Shown: positions 50,071 to 63,600 of the stretch, piece after piece
Position numbering within the stretch: position 1 is the first letter of the stretch
Layout of the letters: each line of letters begins with the position of its first letter
Assembly: GCA_020186115.1 (NCBI GenBank)
Contig: WSYJ01000155.1
Span: 81,267 to 145,266, forward strand
Source of the DNA: Histomonas meleagridis
Taxonomy: Eukaryota > Parabasalia > Tritrichomonadida > Dientamoebidae
Reading direction: 5' to 3'
DNA length: 64,000 bases
Notes under the pieces: model-generated
The model's input: only the letters and a program-made list of their open reading frames with translations
Told to the model about the DNA's origin: nothing
The model's database searches: none
Program-made: the position numbers and the translations under genes

Positions 50071-51000
50071 TGTCAAATTTGTTCTTTTGTATTGAACGAC
50101 TTTATTCAAAATTTAACTTGAGGCATAAAAATACAAATAATTTCATTGAATAAAATAATATCATAAAAAATATGTTATATTTAAATTTAATGTCATCATG
50201 CATATATAATAAACATTGTTATGCTTAAAAAATTGAGTTATATATGAGACAATTATTGTTATCATGATTCAATACTATTCAAATTTGAAAAGGCGATTCT
50301 GGTGTAAACTATAACGAAAACAAAAATCCAAAATTTACAGGTCTATATACGTGTAAATGGACATAAAGGAGATAACATTTAAATTTTGATTCCTGCATTT
50401 TATGATGATGAATTATTGATCATTTTATTTACTAATATATGAAATTCATATGATATAATCTGACAGAAAAATTTAATAATCATAGATATACAATATACTT
50501 ATTTCCTAATTCCGAAAATTTAAAAGTAATATTCAAAATAATGAAAAAATTGATATTATGATATATTTTATAAATACTAAAATTGTGATAATATATTGAT
50601 AAATAAACTGTAATCAAGAGTACCAATGCATTTATTCCATGATTCAAATAGTCGAAAAAGTCAAATCAATCGCACCAATCTTCGACAACAATAACAATCG
50701 AAGTACTAATACTTCACCAAATCGTAATCTTATGCAGAATAGAATTAATAACAGAGTTAATCAAGTGATCAAACAAATGTTTTCATTGTTTCAAGAGAAG
50801 ATATGAATCTATGTAAAAGAGAAACAGCTGCAATCGAATCTTCAACAATTGAAATGTTAAGTCACATTTATGATTTCATATAAGAAATTATCATCCGATT
50901 TTTAATAAAATTATTGTTTGAGAAGAACATATAAATAAGAAACATGATAAAAATTAAATAGAAAAAAGCAGATAATAAAAAATATTCTTTTAGTCAAAGC
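50071..51000. other. Intergenic, 930 bp, with a small ORF remnant
   Basis: AT-rich spacer between two minus-strand genes. The only coding-like piece is at 50639-50883. Confidence 0.5.
50639..50883 (+). pseudogene. Small ORF, probably one gene broken by a frameshift
   Basis: ATG at 50639 gives MIQIVEKVKSIAPIFDNNNN and stops at TGA 50804-50806. Overlapping it in another frame, 50803-50883 reads MNLCKRETAAIESSTIEMLS. Joined, they would make an 80-residue polar helical protein. Family not recognised, so this may be a remnant. Confidence 0.3.
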
Positions 51001-54000
51001 CTAATTAAAGAACCCTCCATGTTTCCTTTTCATATGAGTATAACAATCTTTTCCTGTTTTAAAAGGTCCTGCGCCACATTTATAACACCAATGCGCTCCA
51101 CATACACATGTAATATGATTACAGCCCGTAATTTTCTCAGTTGGATAACCACATTGTGGACATCTTTTTCCTTTCCATTGAAATATATTACATTTATCTT
51201 TTTGATGCCATTCATTAGAATTCAAGCAAAAGCACATATTACAAGAAGGAATAACACAATTTATTTGTCCTTCTCTTGGCTTCTTTAATATTATTCTTGG
51301 ATGGTAAGGACAAAATGTTTCAGTTTCAGGATGTACATGCAACGCTTGATAACATACTGCTGTAAGCCACGCTTTTCCTTTGTCAGCAGTCATAACATTT
51401 TTCGAGATAAGCCATAACAAATGCGCTAAAGGTACTTTTGGCCATGATTCTTCACCCTCATCATTATCATAAACTATAGATAATAAAGGAAGAAGATTAG
51501 TAACTGATTGAAGCTTTTCGAAATCAATTCCATTTTCTTCAACGAAGAAAGAATTTGTTGCATAACTTAATTGATCCAATGTACATTCCATACATAAATA
51601 TTTAGTTTCAGGTTCTTTATCTTTATAAAATACTGTTATTGGTGAAGCAGATATTAATGGGGTATCACAATAATTAATACATCCAAAGACATCATCAGGA
51701 GTAAATTCTTCTTTGCTATAAAGTTTTAAGTATTTCGAAATACATTTGTTGATTTTATCTTCTTCAGTTACTTTCGCAATAATCGAATGAATTTGTTCAT
51801 CATATATCCAATTTTTATGATCTCGACAAATTTCTTCTATAGAACTACTTTCAATAATTGATGGAATTTGAAAGATTTTCTCTTTAAATGATATTGCTGT
51901 TTCTTTGTTATTTAAAATTTGATATGCTTTTGATACATCTTCTTTAGTACCATACCATTGACCTTCGCCATTCATTTTTATTGATGTAAGTTGATTCTTC
52001 TTAAGCCAACTATTTATTTTTCTTTGATATGGAGAGGTTTTTAATAAATTTGAAGATGCAATTGTTTTTGGTATATGAAATTGTACAATGTTTTCATTAC
52101 CAAAGATTTTCATTAGTTCATTAACAACTACAATTGCAAATTTTGAATCTAAAACAATACATTCGATATAACCTTTTCCAAATTTTTTCATTGGTGTATA
52201 TTTTGTTTGATCAACTATTAGAAATGTAAATAATTTTAATACATTTTCGACATTTTTAACGAATTTCGTCATTCCCATTTGATTATTATTTGTATGAATA
52301 ATGCGTAATGTAACTGTTTGAATGAATTCAAATGACACGCTTTGAATTCCCCATTTTTTGTAATATTGTTGAATTTGATTTCCGATTTTCACAATGTTTT
52401 CTGGCGATGGATCAAGAATAGGATTATTTGTACTATATACATTATATCCAAAGCCTTGTTCTAATATTCCATTATATTTTTCTATATCTTCTTGGTTTTT
52501 AAATATATCATTGACTGTGTCAATTCTTTTTCCTCTTATCGTTTCAATGTTGGCTCTCATTTCAGCAATTTTTTGAAGCATTTCTTCTTCGCTTGATTCA
52601 AGTTTTTGAATTTTCTCTAACTTTTGATTAATTTTATTACAATGCGCTTCAATTTCTATCTTCTTCATTTCATCAGTTTCGATCTCATTCATTTCTTTTA
52701 AACGTTCAAGTCTTAATAATAATGATTCTTTTTGATTTATCACTTTTTTGTTTTTCTCATATGTAGAAATACATGTATTTAAATTATATTTGAGATCTCT
52801 ATAGTCTTTTAGAGTGAAATAAGTTGGTCCAGTTCCACATTTAATTGAACTAACTGGTAATTTTTGTTTAGGGGAAAGAGAATAAAAATGTGTTTCGTTT
52901 TCATAGAGTGCATCAATTACTTGTTTTATAGTTGAATGATATCTATTACTAAAATTATTTGGAAGTGTTCCAGAAAGTGTGATTTGTGGTGTATTTTTGA
53001 TGATAAAGAAATCATGTATATGCTCGCATTTTATGATTTGTTGGTCAAATGAATTAGCAATGTTAACATTTGTTTGGATTTCATCATCTTCATTAGATAA
53101 TTCCCAATTACATTCATTTATAAATATTGGATCAGTTTCTTCATCTCGATCAATTAATAAAACAAGTCGACTTTTATCTTTATTATGTTTTGCAAATACA
53201 TATGGACAATTTGTTGTAGTGGAGATTGAATTTATATCACTTTCTTCATTTGCTTCATCAAGAGAAAATGAAAGTGCTTCACCAGTAATAGCTATACGAA
53301 AGAGATTATTATTATTTCTTAAAAAATTAATCTTATGCTCAAATAAATACTCAATGATTTCTTTTGTAAGGTTATAACATTGTGGAACTTTATTTTTGTT
53401 ATTTAATAAGAAGAGATTTGTATAATAACTTGAAGACCCATTAACAAAAATTTCTATACAACATTTTGGATTTAGATTTTTGACAATAATTGATTTGGGA
53501 GTAAATGGAAGAAGAGCTTCTGAAATTTTAATAGCTTTTTCTATTCTTTCAATTGAGACATTTTCTTTAGTTGGTGTAGGAATGAAAGAATGAATCACTT
53601 TATTACCCCATTTCGATGAATGAATTTTTAATGCATCATTTGAAAGACTTTCTTCGTTATATTTCCATATAGGAAGTAAAATCTTTTCTTCGAAGCATTT
53701 CTCAAGTTGAATATTTAAAAGAGCCGAAAAGAAATCAGATTCAGTAAAAAGTGGAGATTCCAAACAGACCGGCTCAATTTTTTGAATGCTATCGTTTTGT
53801 TCAAAATTGAACAAAGTTGGGAAAATTCCAATGTTTACACCAGGCTCGATTGAAGTTGACAACAAAAAGAAAGCCGAAGTTGGAACTTCGAGACCTTTTT
53901 GTCCTAGCCTTTTGTTAAGGTGAATGAAACTCCCTTCTACTGTTTTGTATACAAACGTAAGATTGTTCAACGCATTGGTAACAGAAACTAAAACTCCGAA

Positions 54001-54855
54001 ATGAGACCTTTGGAGATCATTGTTTCTTTTTAAAGCGGAGGTAATCATGTTATGAACGAACTCAAGTATGTTAATCTCTTTGATGTAAATAATAAGTCTT
54101 CTCCAAGAGTTAATCTCATCTTCTTCTTTGAACAAACGAAGGATTTTTCCAATGATTTTTTTTGAAATGTTGAAATCAAATCCATTTCCCTCCCATTTGT
54201 CAGGTGAATTATACTCGTTTGTTTCAATTATCTCAAGAAATGAATATAAAATAGTGATAATATCCGATTCTTTGCAATAATTTCTAATAAAGGTCTCGGC
54301 TTCAGTGGAAATAAAAAGATTTTTTGAATTTTCTATCAAAAGAGAAATCAAATGAAGAAGTATTAGAGATAAATTTTTGTCTTTATAATCATTATTAAGG
54401 AACATATCAGAATGAAGTTGTTCAATGTTGTTTAATATGTTAATGTCTTTTTCATTGGGAGAAAAGCGTTTTTGTTTTCTTGATTTAATTTTAGAATCAC
54501 TATTTTTTTCTCTTGGTGGACGCTTTTCTTTTCCGGGTTTAGGGGATCGTATGTTTTCTTCTTTAGGGAGACGAAACCTTTTTGAAGTTTTTGCGTTGTT
54601 TGTAGGATTTTCCTCATTTAATGTATTCTTTCCTGAATCTTTTTCTGTAGAATCTTGGAAATCATCTCCAATTTCGTTTTTCTGTCTTTTAATTCTTGGA
54701 CCATTTCTTTCTTTAGGTAATTTTGGTTCCTTATTTTGTCTTCTTTGATTCATATTCCTTCTACGATTAGATTGATTGTCATCTTTGCTCTCACTCTCCT
54801 TATCTGATTGATTACGGCGAGAGTTAGGCCGAGATTCATTTTTTCTTGGTTTCAT
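51001..54855 (-). CDS. RBR-type E3 ubiquitin ligase-like protein
   Basis: 1284 residues. The first 140 are very basic and polar (KPRKNESRPNSRRNQ, GKEKRPPREKNSD), probably disordered and RNA- or nucleus-associated. The long middle has no domain I can name, apart from a coiled coil at about 690-780. The C-terminus carries an RBR-like cysteine array: a reduced first part (CINYCDTPL, YLCMECTLDQL), a BRcat-like FCPYHPRII...CVIPSCNMCFCLNS (from about 1181), and an Rcat RCPQCGYPTEKITGCNHITC (1231-1250) followed by CGAHWCYKC. Cys1245 in GCNHITC is at the place of the catalytic Cys of RBR ligases. Such ligases pass ubiquitin through a thioester. The first RING is poorly formed, so E2 binding is uncertain. 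No breaks. Confidence 0.7.
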   Translation of the reverse strand: MKPRKNESRPNSRRNQSDKESESKDDNQSNRRRNMNQRRQNKEPKLPKERNGPRIKRQKNEIGDDFQDSTEKDSGKNTLNEENPTNNAKTSKRFRLPKEENIRSPKPGKEKRPPREKNSDSKIKSRKQKRFSPNEKDINILNNIEQLHSDMFLNNDYKDKNLSLILLHLISLLIENSKNLFISTEAETFIRNYCKESDIITILYSFLEIIETNEYNSPDKWEGNGFDFNISKKIIGKILRLFKEEDEINSWRRLIIYIKEINILEFVHNMITSALKRNNDLQRSHFGVLVSVTNALNNLTFVYKTVEGSFIHLNKRLGQKGLEVPTSAFFLLSTSIEPGVNIGIFPTLFNFEQNDSIQKIEPVCLESPLFTESDFFSALLNIQLEKCFEEKILLPIWKYNEESLSNDALKIHSSKWGNKVIHSFIPTPTKENVSIERIEKAIKISEALLPFTPKSIIVKNLNPKCCIEIFVNGSSSYYTNLFLLNNKNKVPQCYNLTKEIIEYLFEHKINFLRNNNNLFRIAITGEALSFSLDEANEESDINSISTTTNCPYVFAKHNKDKSRLVLLIDRDEETDPIFINECNWELSNEDDEIQTNVNIANSFDQQIIKCEHIHDFFIIKNTPQITLSGTLPNNFSNRYHSTIKQVIDALYENETHFYSLSPKQKLPVSSIKCGTGPTYFTLKDYRDLKYNLNTCISTYEKNKKVINQKESLLLRLERLKEMNEIETDEMKKIEIEAHCNKINQKLEKIQKLESSEEEMLQKIAEMRANIETIRGKRIDTVNDIFKNQEDIEKYNGILEQGFGYNVYSTNNPILDPSPENIVKIGNQIQQYYKKWGIQSVSFEFIQTVTLRIIHTNNNQMGMTKFVKNVENVLKLFTFLIVDQTKYTPMKKFGKGYIECIVLDSKFAIVVVNELMKIFGNENIVQFHIPKTIASSNLLKTSPYQRKINSWLKKNQLTSIKMNGEGQWYGTKEDVSKAYQILNNKETAISFKEKIFQIPSIIESSSIEEICRDHKNWIYDEQIHSIIAKVTEEDKINKCISKYLKLYSKEEFTPDDVFGCINYCDTPLISASPITVFYKDKEPETKYLCMECTLDQLSYATNSFFVEENGIDFEKLQSVTNLLPLLSIVYDNDEGEESWPKVPLAHLLWLISKNVMTADKGKAWLTAVCYQALHVHPETETFCPYHPRIILKKPREGQINCVIPSCNMCFCLNSNEWHQKDKCNIFQWKGKRCPQCGYPTEKITGCNHITCVCGAHWCYKCGAGPFKTGKDCYTHMKRKHGGFFN

Positions 54856-55977
54856 ATTGAAAATTTGTCAAGTTCGTTATAAAGTCACTCTTAAGAAAGA
54901 GAGATCCTAAGAACTTTCATCTAATTTATACCGTGTTGTTGTTGCAGATTTCGAAATAAAAAGAAAAATTGATATATATATCCTAGATTTTCTCACGAAA
55001 TCAAATTTAAAACATAAGATGATCAAATTCTACTATGGAATTAATACCAAAAGGGTGGTTCAAAATATGTAGCTTTCCAATTTCTTACAACGTCAATCCC
55101 CAGAAAATAAAACTTGATTTTTTTTTAAATTCTTTTTTATTTTAACAAATTTTGACTCAGTTTGTGAAGTTAATATTTAACTTATGTTGAGTTTTACTGT
55201 TGTTTTCCATCACATTTGAAATATAATAAATTTCATACTAACCCGTAACACAACAATGGTGTTTGTATCAATTATTTTTTCTGTTTCAGATAATCAAAAA
55301 AAGTTTTAAAACAGTCAATTTTCTGCATCTATGTATATTAAATGTAGGCCCTACATGCGTAATATTTGTATTTCATACATCAGATAGTAAGCATTTTTAT
55401 ATGTTCTATATTCGATGGAAATCCACTAATATAAATAGTGAAGAAGGATTTGAACGAGTTAAAAATTAAATCAAAGTATATTCAAACAATTAGTGAAATG
55501 ATTACCAAAATAAAAGAAGATCAGACAGAATCGATTACAAATATTATATAAGCAAAACATTTTGATTATTCAACAATAGATACACTTAATTATATTAAGC
55601 TTGATAATATTTGATAAAAATTTTGATGAAATTATAAAACACTCAGAAAATCAAGTTGAAGCAGTATCTACGTTTCTTAAATTTCTTATAACAAGTGGAA
55701 AATATTGTAAAGAACATGAAATTAACTTAATTAAATCGATTTTTGCATATTAGATTAAAAACTTTAATGAGATGCATATGAATATTATTGTAGGAAATCC
55801 AAATGAAATTATTAAATATCATATAATTGTGGAAATGATCATAGAACCAATCTTGATGATGATGCCAATTTCACCAAATGAATTTCAAAATTTGTGATAT
55901 TTTTATCAAAAATTTTCCACAAGAGCACCAGAAAATAAACAAAAAAAAAAATCACAAATTCATCAGGTAACAATTTC
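54856..55977. other. Intergenic, 1.1 kb, with a decayed coding stretch
   Basis: Upstream part is plain AT-rich spacer. From about 55500 to 55895 a broken frame shows FDEIIKHSENQVEAVSTFLK, then FLITSGKYCKEHEINLIKSI, a TAG, and further fragments to TGA. It is a protein remnant, loosely like the N-terminus of the DUF3447 genes (helical and Asn/Lys/Ile-rich), too decayed to name. Confidence 0.45.
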
Positions 55978-56208
55978 CAAATTTATATAAAGACATTGCC
56001 TTTCCAGTCAATGTCTTTAGGTGTATTAAATATGGATAGAATAGAAGATGTAAATAAGAAAATCCAAGATATAGAAGGAGTACCACCAGATCAACGAAGA
56101 TTAATATATGCAGGAAAGAAACTGGAAGATAGAAATGCATTAGTACAATATAATGTAGCAAATAATGCTACTTTACACTTAGTTTTTAGGTTAAGTGGAA
56201 GTATATAA
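55978..56208 (+). pseudogene. Degenerate ubiquitin-like ORF without start codon
   Basis: Reading from 55978, [16 protein letters not shown] then [40 protein letters not shown] and [13 protein letters not shown] align with ubiquitin from Gln2 to the end. The start Met position is TTC (Phe), the K11 loop is scrambled, K27, K33 and K63 are lost, K48 is kept, and the C-terminal LRLRGG is LRLSGSI-like, so conjugation is impossible. The first in-frame ATG (56011, MSLGVLN) would remove strand 1. Most likely a dying ubiquitin copy; a divergent non-conjugated ubiquitin-like protein is less likely. Confidence 0.6.
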
Positions 56209-56508
56209 TAATTTCGATTTTAATATTTTTTAAAATTATTATTCAAACTTTCTTTAAACAATTATAACTGAAATATGCTTCAAAATTGATTGTCTTTGCC
56301 ATTCTATTACACTGTATAATACATTAAAAGATTAATATTAATCATTACATATAATTTCCATGATTTAATAGATCATTAATATTACTACGATTTTGTTTAT
56401 TATCTTTTTTATTATATTTAAATATTAAATCGAACATTATTATGTGATATAGAGTACATACGAAAACATTATATACAACTTATACGGTGAATGAACGCAT
56501 TACAATAC

Positions 56509-56720
56509 ACTCCCCCCCCCACACCCACACACCACTTACCACAGTATCCACATTTAACACCCACACTCCCCCCCCACACCACTTACCACAGTATCCACAT
56601 GTACCACCCACACTTCCCCCCACACCCACACACCACTTCCCACAGTATCCACATTTAACACCCACACTCCCCCCCCCACACACACCCCACAGTATCCACA
56701 CGTACCACCCACCCACACGT
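56509..56720 (+). repeat. Minisatellite head: four copies of a 45-57 nt C-rich unit
   Basis: Units begin with a run of six to ten C, then CACACCACTTACCACAGTAT or a close variant, then CCACATTTAACACCCACA or CCACATGTACCACCCACA. They carry the CACCCAC words that make up the next, shorter repeat. Confidence 0.75.
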
Positions 56721-57317
56721 ACCACCCACCCACACACGTACCACCCACCCACACGTACCACCCACCCACACACGTACCACCCACCCACACCTACCACCCA
56801 CACACACGTACCACCCACCCACACGTACCACCCACCCACACAGTACCACCCACACACACGTACCACCCACCCACACTCCCCCCCCACCCACACGTACCAC
56901 CCACACACGTACCACCCACCCACACGTACCACCCACCCACACGTACCACCCACACACACGTACCACCCACACACCTACCACCCACCCACACGTACCACCC
57001 ACCCACACGTACCACCCACCCACACGTACCCACCCACCCACACGTACCACCCACCCACACGTACCACCCACCCACACTTACCACCCACACACAAGCACCA
57101 CCCACCCACACGTACCACCCACCCACACGTACCACCCACCCACACGTACCACCCACCCACACGTACCACCCACCCACACGTACCACCTACACACACACGT
57201 ACCACCCACCCACACGTACCACCCACCCACACGTACCACCCACCCACACAGTACCACCCACCCACACAGTACCACCCACACGTACCACCCACCCACACAG
57301 TACCACCCACACGTACC
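56697..57317 (+). repeat. 17-nt minisatellite CGTACCACCCACCCACA
   Basis: Tandem copies of CGTACCACCCACCCACA with frequent variants (one CACC lost, CAGTACC for CACGTACC). The most C-rich part of the array. Confidence 0.85.
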
Positions 57318-57612
57318 ACCTACACACACGTACCACCTACACACACGTACCACCTACACACACGTACCACCTACACACACGTACCACCTACACACACGTA
57401 CCACCTACACACAAGTACCACACACACACGTACCACCTACACACACGTACCACCTACACACACGTACCACCTACACACACGTACCACCCACACACACGTA
57501 CCACCCACACACACGTACCACCCACACACACGTACCACCTACACACACGTACCACCTACACACACGTACCACCTACACACACGTACCACCTACACACACG
57601 TACCACCTACAC
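57318..57612 (+). repeat. 17-nt minisatellite variant CGTACCACCTACACACA
   Basis: About 16-17 copies in which CCCACCCACA has become CCTACACACA. Intermediate in sequence between the C-rich unit on its left and the CA unit on its right. Confidence 0.85.
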
Positions 57613-60600
57613 ACAAGTACCACCCACACACACAAGTACCACACACACAAGTACCACACACACAAGTACCACACACACACAAGTACCACACACACAAGTA
57701 CCACACACACAAGTACCACACACACAAGTACCACACACACACAAGTACCACACACACACAAGTACCACACACAAGTACCACACACACAAGTACCACACAC
57801 ACACAAGTACCACACACACACACACAAGTACCACACACACACAAGTACCACACACACAAGTACCACACACACAAGTACCACACACACACAAGTACCACAC
57901 ACACAAGTACCACACACACACAAGTACCACACACACACAAGTACCACACACACACAAGTACCACACACACAAGTACCACACACACAAGTACCACACACAC
58001 AAGTACCACACACACACACAAGTACCACACACACAAGTACCACACACACACAAGTACCACACACACACAAGTACCACACACACAAGTACCACACACACAA
58101 GTACCACACACACACAAGTACCACACACACAAGTACCACACACACACAAGTACCACACACACAAGTACCACACACACACAAGTACCACACACACACAAGT
58201 ACCACACACACAAGTACCACACACACAAGTACCACACACACACAAGTACCACACACACAAGTACCACACACACAAGTACCACACACACAAGTACCACACA
58301 CACACAAGTACCACACACACAAGTACCACACACACAAGTACCACACACACAAGTACCACACACACAAGTACCACACACACACAAGTCCCACACACACAAG
58401 TACCACACACACAAGTACCACACACACAAGTACCACACACACAAGTACCACACACACAAGTACCACACACACACAAGTACCACACACACACAAGTACCAC
58501 ACACACAAGTACCACACACACAAGTACCACACACACAAGTACCCCACACACACAAGTACCACACACACACAAGTACCACACACACAAGTACCACACACAC
58601 ACAAGTACCACACACACAAGTACCACACACACAAGTACCACACACACACAAGTACCACACACACACAAGTACCACACACACAAGTACCACACACACACAA
58701 GTACCACACACACAAGTACCACACACACACAAGTACCACACACACAAGCACCACACACACAAGTACCACACACACAAGTACCACACACACACAAGTACCA
58801 CACACACAAGTACCACACACACAAGTACCACACACACAAGTACCACACACACACAAGTACCACACACACAAGTACCACACACACACAAGTACCACACACA
58901 CAAGTACCACACACACACAAGTACCACACACACAAGTACCACACACACAAGTACCACACACAAGTACCACACACACACAAGTACCACACACACAAGTACC
59001 ACACACACAAGTACCACACACACACAAGTACCACACACACAAGTACCACACACACAAGTACCACACACACAAGTACCACACACACACAAGTACCACACAC
59101 ACACAAGTACCACACACACAAGTACCACACACACAAGTACCACACACACAAGTACCACACACACAAGTACCACACACACAAGTACCACACACACAAGTAC
59201 CACACACACAAGTACCACACACACACAAGTACCACACACACAAGTACCACACACACAAGTACCACACACACAAGCACCACACACACACAAGTACCACACA
59301 CACACAAGTACCACACACACAAGTACCACACACACAAGTACCACACACACACAAGTACCCACACACACACAAGTACCACACACACAAGTACCACACACAC
59401 AAGTACCACACACACAAGTACCACACACACAAGTACCACACACACAAGTACCACACACACAAGTACCACACACACAAGTACCACACACACACAAGTACCA
59501 CACACACAAGTACCACACACACAAGTACCCACACACACAAGTACCACACACACAAGTACCACACACACAAGTACCACACACACAAGTACCACACACACAA
59601 GTACCACACACACAAGTACCACACACACAAGTACCACACACACACAAGTACCACACACACACAAGTACCACACACACAAGTACCACACACACAAGTACCA
59701 CACACACAAGTACCACACACACAAGTACCACACACACACAAGTACCACACACACAAGTACCACACACACAAGTACCACACACACAAGTACCACACACACA
59801 AGTACCACACACACAAGTACCACACACACAAGTACCACACACACAAGTACCACACACACAAGTACCACACACACAAGTACCACACACACACAAGTACCAC
59901 ACACACAAGTACCACACACACAAGTACCACACACACAAGTACCACACACACAAGTACCCCACACACACAAGTACCACACACACAAGTACCACACACACAC
60001 AAGTACCACACACACAAGTACCACACACACACAAGTACCACACACACAAGTACCACACACACACAAGTACCACACACACAAGTACCACACACACAAGTAC
60101 CACACACACAAGTACCCACACACACAAGTACCACACACACACAAGTACCACACACACAAGTACCACACACACACAAGTACCACACACACAAGTACCACAC
60201 ACACAAGTACCACACACACAAGTACCACACACACAAGTACCCACACACACAAGTACCACACACACAAGTACCACACACACACAAGTACCACACACACAAG
60301 TACCACACACACAAGTACCACACACACAAGTACCACACACACAAGTACCACACACACAAGTACCACACACACAAGTACCCCACACACACAAGTACCACAC
60401 ACACAAGTACCACACACACAAGTACCACACACACAAAGTACCACACACACAAGTACCACACACACAAGTACCACACACACAAGTACCACACACACAAGTA
60501 CCACACACACAAGTACCACACACACAAGTACCACACACACAAGTACCACACACACAAGTACCACACACACAAGTACCACACACACAAGTACCACACACAC

Positions 60601-63600
60601 AAGTACCACACACACAAGTACCACACACACAAGTACCACACACACAAGTACCACACACACAAGTACCACACACACAAGTACCACACACACACAAGTACCA
60701 CACACACAAGTACCACACACACAAGTACCACACACACAAGTACCACACACACACAAGTACCACACACACAAGTACCACACACACAAGTACCACACACACA
60801 CAAGTACCACACACACAAGTACCACACACACAAGTACCACACACACAAGTACCACACACACAAGTACCACACACACAAGTACCACACACACAAGTACCAC
60901 ACACACAAGTACCACACACACAAGTACCACACACACAAGTACCACACACACAAGTACCACACACACACAAGTACCACACACACAAGTACCACACACACAA
61001 GTACCACACACACAAGTACCACACACACAAGTACCACACACACAAGTACCACACACACAAGTACCACACACACAAGTACCACACACACAAGTACCACACA
61101 CACAAGTACCACACACACAAGTACCACACACACAAGTACCACACACACAAGTACCACACACACAAGTACCACACACACAAGTACCACACACACAAGTACC
61201 ACACACACAAGTACCACACACACAAGTACCACACACACAAGTACCACACACACAAGTACCACACACACACAAGTACCACACACACAAGTACCACACACAC
61301 AAGTACCACACACACAAGTACCACACACACAAGTACCACACACACACAAGTACCACACACACAAGTACCACACACACAAGTACCACACACACAAGTACCA
61401 CACACACAAGTACCACACACACAAGTACCACACACACAAGTACCACACACACAAGTACCCCACACACACAAGTACCACACACACAAGTACCACACACACA
61501 AGTACCACACACACACAAGTACCACACACACAAGTACCACACACACAAGTACCACACACACAAGTACCACACACACAAGTACCACACACACAAGTACCAC
61601 ACACACAAGTACCACACACACAAGTACCACACACACAAGTACCACACACACACAAGTACCACACACACAAGTACCACACACACACAAGTACCACACACAC
61701 AAGTACCACACACACAAGTACCACACACACACAAGTACCACACACACAAGTACCACACACACAAGTACCACACACACAAGTACCACACACACAAGTACCA
61801 CACACACAAGTACCACACACACAAGTACCACACACACAAGTACCACACACACAAGTACCACACACACAAGTACCACACACACAGGTACCACACACACAAG
61901 TACCACACACACAAGTACCACACACACAAGTACCACACACACAAGTACCACACACACAGTACCACACACACAAGTACCACACACACAAGTACCACACACA
62001 CAAGTACCACACACACAAGTACCACACACACAAGTACCACACACACAAGTACCACACACACAAGTACCACACACACAAGTACCACACACACAAGTACCAC
62101 ACACACAAGTACCACACACACAAGTACCACACACACAAGTACCACACACACAAGTACCACACACACAAGTACCACACACACAAGTACCACACACACAAGT
62201 ACCACACACACAAGTACCACACACACAAGTACCACACACACAAGTACCACACACACAAGTACCACACACACAAGTACCACACACACAAGTACCACACACA
62301 CAAGTACCACACACACAAGTACCACACACACAAGTACCACACACACAAGTACCACACACACAAGTACCACACACACAAGTACCACACACACAAGTACCAC
62401 ACACACAAGTACCACACACACAAGTACCACACACACAAGTACCACACACACAAGTACCACACACACAAGTACCACACACACAAGTACCACACACACAAGT
62501 ACCACACACACAAGCACCACACACACAAGTACCACACACACAAGTACCACACACACAAGTACCACACACACAAGTACCACACACACAAGTACCACACACA
62601 CAAGTACCACACACACAAGTACCACACACACAAGTACCACACACACAAGTACCACACACACAAGTACCACACACACACAAGTACCACACACACAAGCACC
62701 ACACACACAAGTACCACACACACAAGTACCACACACACAAGCACCACACACACAAGCACCACACACACAAGTACCACACACACAAGTACCACACACACAA
62801 GTACCACACACACAAGCACCACACACACAAGTACCACACACACAAGTACCACACACACAAGTACCACACACACAAGTACCACACACACAAGTACCACACA
62901 CACAAGTACCACACACACACAAGTACCACACACACAAGTACCACACACACAAGTACCACACACACAAGTACCACACACACAAGTACCACACACACAAGTA
63001 CCACACACACAAGTACCACACACACAAGTACCACACACACAAGTACCACACACACAAGTACCACACACACAAGTACCACACACACAAGTACCACACACAC
63101 AAGTACCACACACACAAGTACCACACACACACAAGTACCACACACACAAGTACCACACACACAAGTACCACACACACAAGTACCACACACACAAGTACCA
63201 CACACACAAGTACCACACACACAAGTACCACACACACAAGTACCACACACACAAGTACCACACACACAAGTACCACACACACAAGTACCACACACACAAG
63301 TACCACACACACAAGTACCACACACACAAGCACCACACACACAAGCACCACACACACAAGTACCACACACACAAGTACCACACACACAAGTACCACACAC
63401 ACAAGTACCACACACACAAGTACCACACACACAAGTACCACACACACAAGTACCACACACACAAGTACCACACACACACACAAGTACCACACACACAAGT
63501 ACCACACACACAAGTACCACACACACAAGTACCACACACACAAGTACCACACACACAAGTACCACACACACAAGTACCACACACAAGTACCACACACACA

